From an uncultured Anaeromyxobacter sp. (GTDB lineage: Bacteria; Myxococcota; Myxococcia; Myxococcales; Anaeromyxobacteraceae): a stretch of DNA of 40,707 nucleotides. The notes beneath the pieces are model-generated. The model saw only the letters and a list, made by a program, of their open reading frames with translations. It was not told the DNA's origin and ran no database searches. The stretch spans positions 1 through 40,707 of the forward strand of contig CAIVAR010000183.1 in NCBI GenBank assembly GCA_903904005.1, in the 5' to 3' direction. This document shows positions 6,400-13,021 of the stretch, piece by piece; positions within the stretch are counted from its first letter, which is position 1; every line of letters starts with the position of its first letter. The position numbers and the translations under genes are program-made.

Positions 6400-6581
6400 C
6401 CGAGGAGGAGCTCAACGGCCATCTCCAGCGGTTCTGGGGGGATCTTGGACGGGGGGGGGCGCCCACCGTCCACGACTTGTGGATGGAACAAGAGCGGGTA
6501 GCCGAAGCCGATGGTGGAGTGCTGCCGACCAAGCGGGACGTCGTCGACCACTTCGCGTGGTTCTTCGCGGGGGGCGAATGA
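6396..6581 (+). CDS. Hypothetical protein, 61 aa
   Basis: ATG 6396 overlaps the previous TGA, and its own TGA overlaps the next ATG. The product is acidic (MTEEELNGHLQRFWGDLGRG...TKRDVVDHFAWFFAGGE) and helical. The gene contains a run of nine G residues at 6451-6459, a likely site for replication slippage or sequencing error, but the frame is intact as given. No family recognised. Confidence 0.65.
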   Translation: MTEEELNGHLQRFWGDLGRGGAPTVHDLWMEQERVAEADGGVLPTKRDVVDHFAWFFAGGE

Positions 6582-7651
6582 GTAAGGCTCCCGAGGGGAC
6601 GATGCCTTGGCGGAAGTCGTGGCGGAAGAAGTGGCGCGAGGGGTCCAGTTACCGGTCTCTGACGAGTCTCCAAAAGGTCGTCTTGGCATGGGTCGAGGAG
6701 AACGCCGACGATGAAGGTCGGACTGGCCCCACCACCGAGCGGTGGCTTGCTGGGCTGCTGTCCAGCCCACGGGAGAAAATCTCCCGGGACGCCGTCCATC
6801 GGGCCATGTCGGCGCTCATCAGGGCAGGGTTAGTGTCGAAACACCCGCACCAAGAGCCGCACCAAGGGCCGCACCTAGCGCCGACGGTCTATGTGCGCGG
6901 TAACTGGAGGGAATACCAGGGCGCCGCCGGCGACCCGCACCAAGAGCCGCACCGGCTGGTCGATGGGACCCGCACCTATCTAGCAGAATTAAGCAGAAAG
7001 CAGTCTCTTCCTACGGAAGAGACGGGCTGCGCCCGCACCTCTGCGCCGGCCCCCAAGGCCTCCCCCTTCCCCCCGGCCTTCTGGCGCCTCCTCAAGCACT
7101 ACTCCGTCCCCCCCCTCGACAAGGCCGACAAGGGCCAACTCCTCCAGCGCCTCAAGGCCGGGGAGTCCCTCGAAGACCTCGCCGTCAAGCTCGTCACTGG
7201 ATTCTCCTACGGCGCCAAGACCGGTCGCGGCGCCCTCGGCTTCATCCGCCAGTTCAACGACCCGATCACCCGATTGGAGATGGACGATGTCCACGCTGCC
7301 TACCGACGCCTCGCCGCCGAGGAACACCGACTTGGAGACGGCCCTGGACGACGAACTGGTCATCCAGCAACGAAGCCACCCGCTCAACTTGGGCTTCCCG
7401 AAGTGGGAGAAGCTGACGCGTCCAAGCTCGGGGCTCTTCATGGTCCTGGGGGGCAGACCGGGCCAGTTCAAGACGACCTGGGCGTGGACGATGGCGGTGA
7501 ACCTCGCGCTAGCTGGGAAGCGAATCTGCTGGATCGGGTTGGAGATGCGGCCCGGGCAGATGGCCGCGATGCTGGTCTCGCGGTTGGCCCATATCCCACG
7601 CAAGAGGCTGGAGGACGCCTGGAGACCGGGAGGGGCTTTGACCTCCGCTGA
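6578..7651 (+). CDS. Winged-helix replication initiator-like protein
   Basis: The N-terminal 90 residues look like a winged helix of phage replisome organisers: LTSLQKVVLAWVEENAD, TTERWLAGLL, SRDAVHRAMSALIRAGLV, then a wing. A His/Gln/Pro-rich stretch with HQEPH repeats follows, and a second domain ends about residue 245 (LGFIRQFNDPITRLEMDDVHAAYRRLA). The next gene (7287-8222) starts inside this frame, so the last 122 codons would be read in two frames. Their Gly/Arg/Ala-rich composition looks like a helicase shadow, so the functional protein may be only the first 240 residues plus an unconstrained tail. Position just before a DnaB-type helicase supports an initiator or loader role. Confidence 0.6.
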   Translation: MSKAPEGTMPWRKSWRKKWREGSSYRSLTSLQKVVLAWVEENADDEGRTGPTTERWLAGLLSSPREKISRDAVHRAMSALIRAGLVSKHPHQEPHQGPHLAPTVYVRGNWREYQGAAGDPHQEPHRLVDGTRTYLAELSRKQSLPTEETGCARTSAPAPKASPFPPAFWRLLKHYSVPPLDKADKGQLLQRLKAGESLEDLAVKLVTGFSYGAKTGRGALGFIRQFNDPITRLEMDDVHAAYRRLAAEEHRLGDGPGRRTGHPATKPPAQLGLPEVGEADASKLGALHGPGGQTGPVQDDLGVDDGGEPRASWEANLLDRVGDAARADGRDAGLAVGPYPTQEAGGRLETGRGFDLR

Positions 7652-8222
7652 GACCAACGCCATCGACGACGTTCGGGTCCAGATGTCGGCCATGAGAATC
7701 GTCTTCCACGACCCCTCACGAAACTCGACCATCGACGTCATCGAGTCCGCTCGCAAGGTCCGATACGACGCCGTCTTTGTCGACCACTTGGGGCTCGTTG
7801 GTGCCGGCCGGGGCGACGAATTCGAGAAACTCAACGACACCATCACCGCCCTGCGCCGCCTCGCCCACGGCGAACTCGCCCCAGGCTACTACCCGCTCGT
7901 CATCGCGCTCTCCCAGCTAAACCGGGAGATCGAGAAGACCGACCCCAAGAAGCCCGCGTCCCGATATCCGCGCATGTCCGACCTGCGCGGGTCCGGGCGC
8001 CTGGAGGCTGACGCCGACGCCATCACGATCCTCCACCGCCCAGGCTCCCTCGACCCCGAGAATCAGTCGCTCGACCTGCGCGCCGTCATCGTGAAGAACC
8101 GACAAGGCCCGTTCCCCGTAGCCCTGCAACTCGACCCGAAGCCCGACTTCTGTCTGGTCGAGGAGGCGTCCGACGCGCTCGCCCCCCCGGCTCGCCACTA
8201 CTCCGACCCGGAGGCCGCATGA
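7287..8222 (+). CDS. DnaB-type replicative helicase (RecA-like domain only)
   Basis: This is a 311-aa protein from ATG 7287, with GGAG nine bases upstream. Residues 55-64 (GGRPGQFKTT) form the Walker A loop, and YDAVFVDHLG (160-169) matches the DnaB Walker B strand. ALSQLNRE (208-214) and SDLRGSGRLEADADAI (231-246) are signature DnaB motifs H3/H4. The N-terminal primase-interacting domain of full DnaB is missing, as in many phage helicases. It unwinds DNA at the phage fork, probably loaded by the product of the gene it overlaps. The next gene overlaps its stop (ATGA). Confidence 0.88.
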   Translation: MSTLPTDASPPRNTDLETALDDELVIQQRSHPLNLGFPKWEKLTRPSSGLFMVLGGRPGQFKTTWAWTMAVNLALAGKRICWIGLEMRPGQMAAMLVSRLAHIPRKRLEDAWRPGGALTSAETNAIDDVRVQMSAMRIVFHDPSRNSTIDVIESARKVRYDAVFVDHLGLVGAGRGDEFEKLNDTITALRRLAHGELAPGYYPLVIALSQLNREIEKTDPKKPASRYPRMSDLRGSGRLEADADAITILHRPGSLDPENQSLDLRAVIVKNRQGPFPVALQLDPKPDFCLVEEASDALAPPARHYSDPEAA

Positions 8223-8425
8223 CCGCACCCCTTGTTGCGCTCGCCTTCTTCGCCTCGGCGCTCCCCGCCTACCTCTTCGGCGTCCTCGTCGGCCAGCGCC
8301 TGGAGCGACGTAGCCGCACCGCCCAGGTCGACGAACTCGCCATCCACGTCCTCGATCTCACCAGCCTCAAGCACACCGGCCCGCGCTTCGACAAGCGTCG
8401 GCCCCCCACGCAGATGCGGAACTGA
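8219..8425 (+). CDS. Small membrane protein, 68 aa
   Basis: ATG 8219 overlaps the helicase stop. An N-terminal hydrophobic helix (LVALAFFASALPAYLFGVLVG) is followed by a basic patch QRLERRSR and a polar cytoplasmic tail. The positive-inside pattern suggests the C-terminus stays in the cytoplasm. No family recognised. An early-expressed membrane peptide beside replication genes could tether or inhibit something at the membrane, but nothing in the sequence shows which. Confidence 0.65.
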   Translation: MTAPLVALAFFASALPAYLFGVLVGQRLERRSRTAQVDELAIHVLDLTSLKHTGPRFDKRRPPTQMRN

Positions 8426-8463
8426 CGGAGGCTGTCCATCGGGCGGGGAAGGGAGGCGGCGGG

Positions 8464-8739
8464 ATGACGGTCTTCTGTCAGGTCAACGAGTGCAACCGGA
8501 TTGCCCAGCGCAACGGTCTCTGCTGGGCGCACGTCCGGCGTCGTTCGCGTGGCTCGTCCCTCTCGGCGCCGATACGCAGGGTCACCTCGCCCTGGTCAAC
8601 CGTCGTCGATGCAGCGATCGACCTTGCCGACTCGGACTCCCAGGACGACACGAACTATCGGCGTCGCCAGTGGCGGCTGCGGAAGGCAACGCTCCGATAT
8701 GCGCGCTCTCTCGGCTACCAGCGAAAGGTCGCGCGATGA
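8464..8739 (+). CDS. Zinc-finger protein, 91 aa
   Basis: ATG 8464 follows a very strong GGGAGG site. The N-terminus carries C-x4-C (CQVNEC), then NGLCWAHVRRRSRG, i.e. C-x2-H followed by basic residues. The same C-x4-C...G-L-C-x2-H-x-R pattern occurs at 38805-39065 and, less exactly, at 553-1020 and 1017-1220. The C-terminal half is a basic helix (YRRRQWRLRKATLRYARS). A nucleic-acid-binding regulator is a reasonable inference. Confidence 0.7.
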   Translation: MTVFCQVNECNRIAQRNGLCWAHVRRRSRGSSLSAPIRRVTSPWSTVVDAAIDLADSDSQDDTNYRRRQWRLRKATLRYARSLGYQRKVAR

Positions 8740-8768
8740 GTCACCATCGAATAGCGAGACCACCATGA
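8736..8768 (+). CDS. Possible 10-codon coupling minicistron
   Basis: ATG 8736 overlaps the TGA of the zinc-finger gene, and after MSHHRIARPP its TGA overlaps the ATG at 8765. The following gene has no convincing ribosome site, so ribosomes could reach it by terminating and restarting through this short frame. It may have no function as a peptide. Confidence 0.3.
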   Translation: MSHHRIARPP

Positions 8769-9040
8769 CCGATGACGAGATCAAGGCGTTCATAGCTCGG
8801 GAGCGCTGGACCTTCGCCAAGTCGATGCCGACGAACCCTCATGAGTACGTCGTCCGCAAGCAGGTCGCCGTCGAGGCCGACTTCGTCCGCTTCGCCCTGC
8901 ACATCCGCGAGCACGGCTACCGGATGAAGTTCAAGGGCTGGCTCTACACCTGCTTCGATGTCGACGGCTTCCGCTACTGGACGATGGGGAACCCAATCGA
9001 GATCACGACGATCATCAACCGAGCGAGGAACGAAACGTGA
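8765..9040 (+). CDS. Conserved phage hypothetical protein, 91 aa
   Basis: The product reads IKAFIARERWTFAKSMPTNP, HEYVVRK, then DFVRFALHIREHGY, YWTMGNPIEIT and IINRAR. This combination (RWTFAKSMP, PHEY, YWTMG, INRA) is one I recall from many phage and prophage hypothetical proteins, but no biochemical role is known to me. It has no membrane segment. Its start overlaps a minicistron stop and its stop overlaps the methyltransferase GTG, so it may belong functionally with the downstream modification cassette. Confidence 0.75.
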   Translation: MTDDEIKAFIARERWTFAKSMPTNPHEYVVRKQVAVEADFVRFALHIREHGYRMKFKGWLYTCFDVDGFRYWTMGNPIEITTIINRARNET

Positions 9041-9654
9041 CGACTATCGGGCAACACCGGGTGACTCACGGGAACGTCGACGACGCCCAAGTCGACCAGA
9101 TGCTCGCAGGGGAGCGCGTCTGGACTCTCTATTCAGACCCGCCCTGGGGCGACGGGAACATGGAGTACTGGCGCACCATGAACCGCAAGATGACCGGCGA
9201 GGACGTCCCCCAGATCTCGCACGACCGGATGTTGTGGCGCTTCCGAGACCTCATCACGAAGTACGTCGACGGATACGCCTTCATCGAGACGGGCCTGCGA
9301 TGGCAGCAGCCTTGGGTCGAAAATCTCAAGGCCTCGGGATTGGTGAACCTCCAGACCGTCCGGGTGTTCTACGGCTCCAGTTCCAAGCTCTACGAGAACG
9401 TCTTGATCTGCGGGAGTCGCCCCGGCGTTCCGGCCCCGCTACTGGACGGCGCGGAGAAGCTTCGCGGGCTCCCGCTACCCACCAAGTGCCTCGGAGCCGT
9501 TGCGCGTCCGAGAGCCATCGTCCTCGACCCTTGCTGTGGCATGGGCTACACCGCCCGCGCCGCCGTTGCCAACGGGATGATCTTCCGGGGGAACGAACTC
9601 AACGCCTCGCGTCTCGCCAAGACGGTCGCGCATCTCCAGGGGACGGTCGCATGA
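9037..9654 (+). CDS. DNA methyltransferase with DPPW motif
   Basis: This is a 205-aa protein started at GTG 9037 (GTGA overlap). The catalytic motif IV is DPPW at residues 34-37, typical of amino-methyltransferases acting on adenine N6 or cytosine N4. The AdoMet-binding motif I comes later (LDPCCGMG, 163-170), followed by GNELNASRL. The order IV then I is that of beta-class enzymes with little room for a target-recognition domain (about 125 residues between). It leads a tightly coupled cassette with GNAT, PAPS-reductase-like and ParB-like genes. Protection of phage DNA from restriction is the simplest role. Confidence 0.85.
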   Translation: MTTIGQHRVTHGNVDDAQVDQMLAGERVWTLYSDPPWGDGNMEYWRTMNRKMTGEDVPQISHDRMLWRFRDLITKYVDGYAFIETGLRWQQPWVENLKASGLVNLQTVRVFYGSSSKLYENVLICGSRPGVPAPLLDGAEKLRGLPLPTKCLGAVARPRAIVLDPCCGMGYTARAAVANGMIFRGNELNASRLAKTVAHLQGTVA

Positions 9655-10037
9655 CGGTTGAGATCCGCGCAGCCCGCCCCGGCGAGGTCGACGGCCTTCG
9701 GAAGATCGCGTCCGCTACCAAGGCCTATCTGCTCTTCGCCGGCACTCCCGAGTTCATCGTCGCCGTTCTCGACGGGAGACTGGTCGGCATGAGCGGGCTC
9801 GTCCGGCACGGCGAATCGGCGCGCATCAAGAACCTGTTCGTTGTCCCCGAGGTGCGTGGGAAAGGTGTGGGCTCCATGCTTCTGCAAGCCCAGCTGGCGC
9901 ACCTCAAACGGGTCGGCGTCAAGCGCGTCGAGGCTGCTGCTACCGACATGAGCCTTCGCATCTTCCTCGCCGCCGGCTTCACCAAGACCCGGTCCTACTC
10001 CACCTCGACCGGCGTCCGGCTTGAGATGACCCCGTGA
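9651..10037 (+). CDS. GNAT-family N-acetyltransferase-like protein
   Basis: This is a 128-aa protein, ATG 9651 overlapping the methyltransferase stop. It is a complete GNAT fold: IRAARPGEVDGLRKIA (beta1-alpha1), MSGLVRHGES, motif A NLFVVPEVRGKGVGSMLL with the R-G-x-G acetyl-CoA loop, and a final IFLAAGFTKTRSY. The substrate cannot be read from sequence. The Mu Mom protein, which hypermodifies adenine in DNA, also has a GNAT fold, and this gene lies between a DNA methyltransferase and IbrA/IbrB-like genes. A DNA-modifying role is therefore worth testing, although a protein substrate is equally possible. Confidence 0.8.
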   Translation: MTVEIRAARPGEVDGLRKIASATKAYLLFAGTPEFIVAVLDGRLVGMSGLVRHGESARIKNLFVVPEVRGKGVGSMLLQAQLAHLKRVGVKRVEAAATDMSLRIFLAAGFTKTRSYSTSTGVRLEMTP

Positions 10038-11140
10038 AGTTCTACGGCAAGGAGAATGTCTTCGATGCGGCCCTCAACCGCATCCGCTACCTGTTCGACG
10101 AGTTCCCAAACGTCATCGTCTCCGTCAGCGGCGGCAAAGACTCCACCGTCATCTTCCACCTCGCCCTCCAAGTCGCCCGGGAGAAAAACCGCCTCCCCCT
10201 GCGCGTCATGTTCCTCGACCAAGAAGCCGAGTGGCAGGCCACCATCGACCAGATCCGCTCCATCATGCAGCACCCCGACGTTGAGCCGTTCTGGTACCAG
10301 ATCCCTCTCAGGCTCTTCAACGCCACTTCGACCGTCGAGCACTGGCTCATGTGCTGGGACCCCGCCGAGGAAGCGCGCTGGATGCGCCCCAAGGAGTCCT
10401 ACTCCATCAAGGCCAACACCTACGGCACCGACCGCTTCGGAGAGCTCTTCAACGCCGTCATCGCCAAGGACCAGCAGGGCCCTACCGCCAACATCGGCGG
10501 CGTCCGTACCGAAGAATCACCCGCCCGCTTCGTGGGCCTCACCACCCAAGCCACCCACAAGTGGATCACTTGGGGGAAAGTCCTGACGAAGCGCCTGGAT
10601 CACTACACGTTCTACCCGATCTACGACTGGTCCTACTCCGACATCTGGAAGGCCATCCACTCCAACGGCTGGCCCTACAACGCCGTCTACGACGCCATGT
10701 ACAGCTACGGAGTCCCCGTGCTCGACATGCGCGTCTCCAACGTCCACCACGAAACCGCCGTCCAACACCTCTTCCGCATGCAGGAGATCGAGCCCGACAC
10801 CTACGAGCGGCTGACCCAACGCATCGCCGGGATCGACATGGCCGGCAAAATGGGGGAGGCCGACTACTTCGTCAAGGATCTCCCCTTCATGTTCCAGTCC
10901 TGGCGCGAGTACCGGGACTTCCTCCTCGACAAGCTCATCACCAACCCCGACTGGCACGCCGGCTTCCGGCGCATCTTCAAGCGCCATGAAGACCTCTTCC
11001 TCGATGTCATCGGGGACCGCCTGTTCAAGGTCCACATCAGTTCCATTCTCACCAACGACTGGGAGCATGTGAAGCTCCGCAACTTCGAAGGCCGGCGCGA
11101 CATCAACGATATCCGACGCGCCAAGAAGGCACTCGCATGA
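10034..11140 (+). CDS. IbrA-like PAPS-reductase-family protein
   Basis: This is a 368-aa protein, its start overlapping the GNAT stop. SGGKDST at residues 32-38 is the PP-loop of the adenine-nucleotide alpha-hydrolase/PAPS-reductase superfamily; MFLDQEAEWQ follows as the second strand. A long C-terminal extension (YPIYDWSYSDIWKAIHSNGW, then TYERLTQRIAGIDMAG, RRDINDIRRAKKALA) matches the IbrA group rather than metabolic CysH. Family knowledge: IbrA is encoded beside the ParB-like IbrB in prophages and was found as an activator of immunoglobulin-binding genes; its chemistry is not established to my knowledge. PP-loop enzymes activate a substrate by adenylation or reduce sulfur compounds, so DNA or RNA thiolation is conceivable. 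Confidence 0.85.
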   Translation: MKFYGKENVFDAALNRIRYLFDEFPNVIVSVSGGKDSTVIFHLALQVAREKNRLPLRVMFLDQEAEWQATIDQIRSIMQHPDVEPFWYQIPLRLFNATSTVEHWLMCWDPAEEARWMRPKESYSIKANTYGTDRFGELFNAVIAKDQQGPTANIGGVRTEESPARFVGLTTQATHKWITWGKVLTKRLDHYTFYPIYDWSYSDIWKAIHSNGWPYNAVYDAMYSYGVPVLDMRVSNVHHETAVQHLFRMQEIEPDTYERLTQRIAGIDMAGKMGEADYFVKDLPFMFQSWREYRDFLLDKLITNPDWHAGFRRIFKRHEDLFLDVIGDRLFKVHISSILTNDWEHVKLRNFEGRRDINDIRRAKKALA

Positions 11141-11784
11141 ACCTCCTCGACCAGATTCGCAAGGCCCACACCGCTGCGCCCGACAAGGCCGCCTTCCTCA
11201 ACGATGTCCGCGCCCTGCTCCACGACCTATCACCCAACAAGCACAACCCCGTCGACCTCGTCCGCTGGGTGCCCATCGACCAAGTCCAGGCCAACGACTA
11301 CAACCCCAACGCCGTCGCCAAGAACGAGATGCGCCTGCTCTACGTTTCCATCGCCCACGACGGTCTTACCCAGCCGGTCGTCACGGTCTGGGACCCCGCA
11401 CTCCATAAGTACGTCATCGTAGACGGCTTCCACCGCTACTCGACCTTGCGTCTGAACGCCGACCTGCTTGCCAAGAACGCTGGCCTCATCCCCGTCGTCG
11501 TTCTCGACAAGCCCATCAACGACCGCATGGCGTCCACCGTCCGACACAACCGCGCTCGCGGGAAGCACTCCGTCGCCGGCATGGCCAGCATGGTCTTCCA
11601 GATGCTCGATAACGGGTGGACTGACGAAGCCATCTGCCAGGAGATCGGCGTCGAGGCTGACGAACTCATCCGGCTCAAGCATGTCACCGGCTTCTCAAAG
11701 CTCTTCGAGAACGTCGACTACCGGCGATCTTGGGAGACCAAGCAGCAGATCAAGCTACGCAGAGAGCACCAGCGCACCGCCTAA
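11137..11784 (+). CDS. IbrB-like ParB/Srx-fold protein
   Basis: This is a 215-aa protein coupled to the IbrA-like gene by ATGA. After a helical N-terminus it has VPIDQVQANDYNPN (residues 45-58), GLTQPVVTVW and YVIVDGFHRYS (92-102), the ParB/sulfiredoxin nucleotide-binding core. An HTH-like region follows (MLDNGWTDEAICQEIGVEADELIRLKHV). IbrB proteins form a recurrent pair with IbrA. ParB-fold proteins bind nucleotides (CTP in partition ParB), so it may recruit or gate its PP-loop partner on DNA. Genuine chromosome partition is unlikely because no ParA is present. Confidence 0.82.
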   Translation: MNLLDQIRKAHTAAPDKAAFLNDVRALLHDLSPNKHNPVDLVRWVPIDQVQANDYNPNAVAKNEMRLLYVSIAHDGLTQPVVTVWDPALHKYVIVDGFHRYSTLRLNADLLAKNAGLIPVVVLDKPINDRMASTVRHNRARGKHSVAGMASMVFQMLDNGWTDEAICQEIGVEADELIRLKHVTGFSKLFENVDYRRSWETKQQIKLRREHQRTA

Positions 11785-11797
11785 CCCGAGGGCTCAC

Positions 11798-12391
11798 ATG
11801 AACGTCATCGAACTCCCGCTCACCGATGTCCGACCCTACTGGCGTAACCCGCGCCTCAACGACAAGGCAGTCGACGCGGTGAAGGAATCCATCTCCCGCT
11901 TCGGCTTCAACTCCCCCCTCATCGTCGACGCCGAGAACGTCATCATCGCCGGCCACACGCGCTACAAGGCGCTCACGCAGATGGGGTTCAAGACCGCCCC
12001 TTGCGTCGTCGTCGACCTCCCGCCCGATAAGGCCAAGGCCTACCGGGTCGCTGACAACAAGACCTCCGAGCTTGCCGAATGGAACATGGCGAACCTCCTG
12101 CCAGAGCTCCGAGAGATCGCCGATGTCGCCTCCATGCAGGTCTTCTTTGGCGATGACGACCTCGCCGCTCTACTCAAGGCAAGCGTCGGCGCTGTCGACT
12201 TCATGCCCGTCACCCAAGAGGAGATCGACAACGTCGCCGCCGAACACTCCGCGCGCTACGAGGACCAGAACACCGCTCTCAAGTCCGACTTCGTCGACGT
12301 CACATGCCCTCATTGCGGCGAGTCCTACGCCATCCGCCGCTCCGAAGTTCAGAGCGCCAAGGATGCCATCGCAATCGACCAGCCGGTGTAG
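11798..12391 (+). CDS. Second ParB-like N-terminal domain protein
   Basis: This is a 197-aa protein starting at ATG 11798 behind GAGGG, 13 bases after the IbrB-like stop. The core is LPLTDVRPYWRNPRLND, FGFNSPLIVD, VIIAGHTRYKAL (GHTRYKA at 52-58) and VADNKTSELAEW. It ends with CPHCGESYAI, half of a zinc ribbon. This is the ParB/RepB/Spo0J nuclease-type domain that often accompanies DNA methyltransferases in phages. It is clearly distinct from the neighbouring IbrB-like protein, so two ParB-fold proteins lie side by side. A role as specificity or docking factor for DNA modification is inferred from context. Confidence 0.82.
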   Translation: MNVIELPLTDVRPYWRNPRLNDKAVDAVKESISRFGFNSPLIVDAENVIIAGHTRYKALTQMGFKTAPCVVVDLPPDKAKAYRVADNKTSELAEWNMANLLPELREIADVASMQVFFGDDDLAALLKASVGAVDFMPVTQEEIDNVAAEHSARYEDQNTALKSDFVDVTCPHCGESYAIRRSEVQSAKDAIAIDQPV

Positions 12392-12421
12392 CCGGTGCTC
12401 GCACTCGGGGAGGGTAGGGGC

Positions 12422-13018
12422 GTGGACGACGACCGCACACGCATAGACGGTATAAAGCCGCCCGCCTCCGGAGCGCGTCGGACGTACCCCGGGCGCGGCA
12501 GGAAGGCGAGCCCCAAGCGCATCGCTCAACGCGATCGGATGCGCCAAGTGCTCGACATGCGCCGTGCCGGCGCGACTCTGCAAGTCATCGCGGACAAGCT
12601 TGGGTATGCCAACCCGTCCGGCCCCAAGAAGGTCATCGAGATCGCGCTCAAGGAGGTGCTCAAGGAGCCTACCGAGGAGATCCGCAAGATCGAGTTCGAA
12701 CGGCTTGAAGCCATGACGCTCGTCTTGTGGCCCAGGGTGTTCCGGCGAGATGGCAACCCTCCCGACATGGCCTCCATCAACGCCATGCTTCGCGTCATGG
12801 AGCGCCGCGCTGGACTGCTCGGGCTCGATGCTCCCAAGAAGGTCTCGCTCCAGGGCGAAGACGGGGCGCCTCCCGTCCGCATCGCCCACGGCATGGACCT
12901 CGCCCGCCTTTCCACCGACCAGCTTCGCCAACTCGACGATCTGCTCGCCGCCGCAAGTCCTACCGCCAAGGCAGCGGCCCAGACCGTCGACCTTCCGCCG
13001 CTCCCGCCGACTGAGTAG
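12422..13018 (+). CDS. terS: Terminase small subunit
   Basis: This is a 198-aa protein; GTG 12422 is chosen because it follows GGGGAGGGTAGGGG, whereas the GTG at 12395 does not. A basic N-terminus precedes an HTH (RMRQVLDMRRAGATLQVIADKLGYAN), the DNA-recognition domain of phage small terminases, then an oligomerisation-like helical region and a Pro-rich tail. The large subunit starts four bases after its stop. It would recognise the packaging site and load DNA into the motor. Confidence 0.85.
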   Translation: MDDDRTRIDGIKPPASGARRTYPGRGRKASPKRIAQRDRMRQVLDMRRAGATLQVIADKLGYANPSGPKKVIEIALKEVLKEPTEEIRKIEFERLEAMTLVLWPRVFRRDGNPPDMASINAMLRVMERRAGLLGLDAPKKVSLQGEDGAPPVRIAHGMDLARLSTDQLRQLDDLLAAASPTAKAAAQTVDLPPLPPTE

Positions 13019-13021
13019 TCC

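Noticed and set aside
11137-12391. Plasmid-like ParABS partition system
   Set aside because: No ParA ATPase or clustered parS-like repeats are visible, an integrase is present, and the ParB-fold genes belong with the IbrA-like gene.
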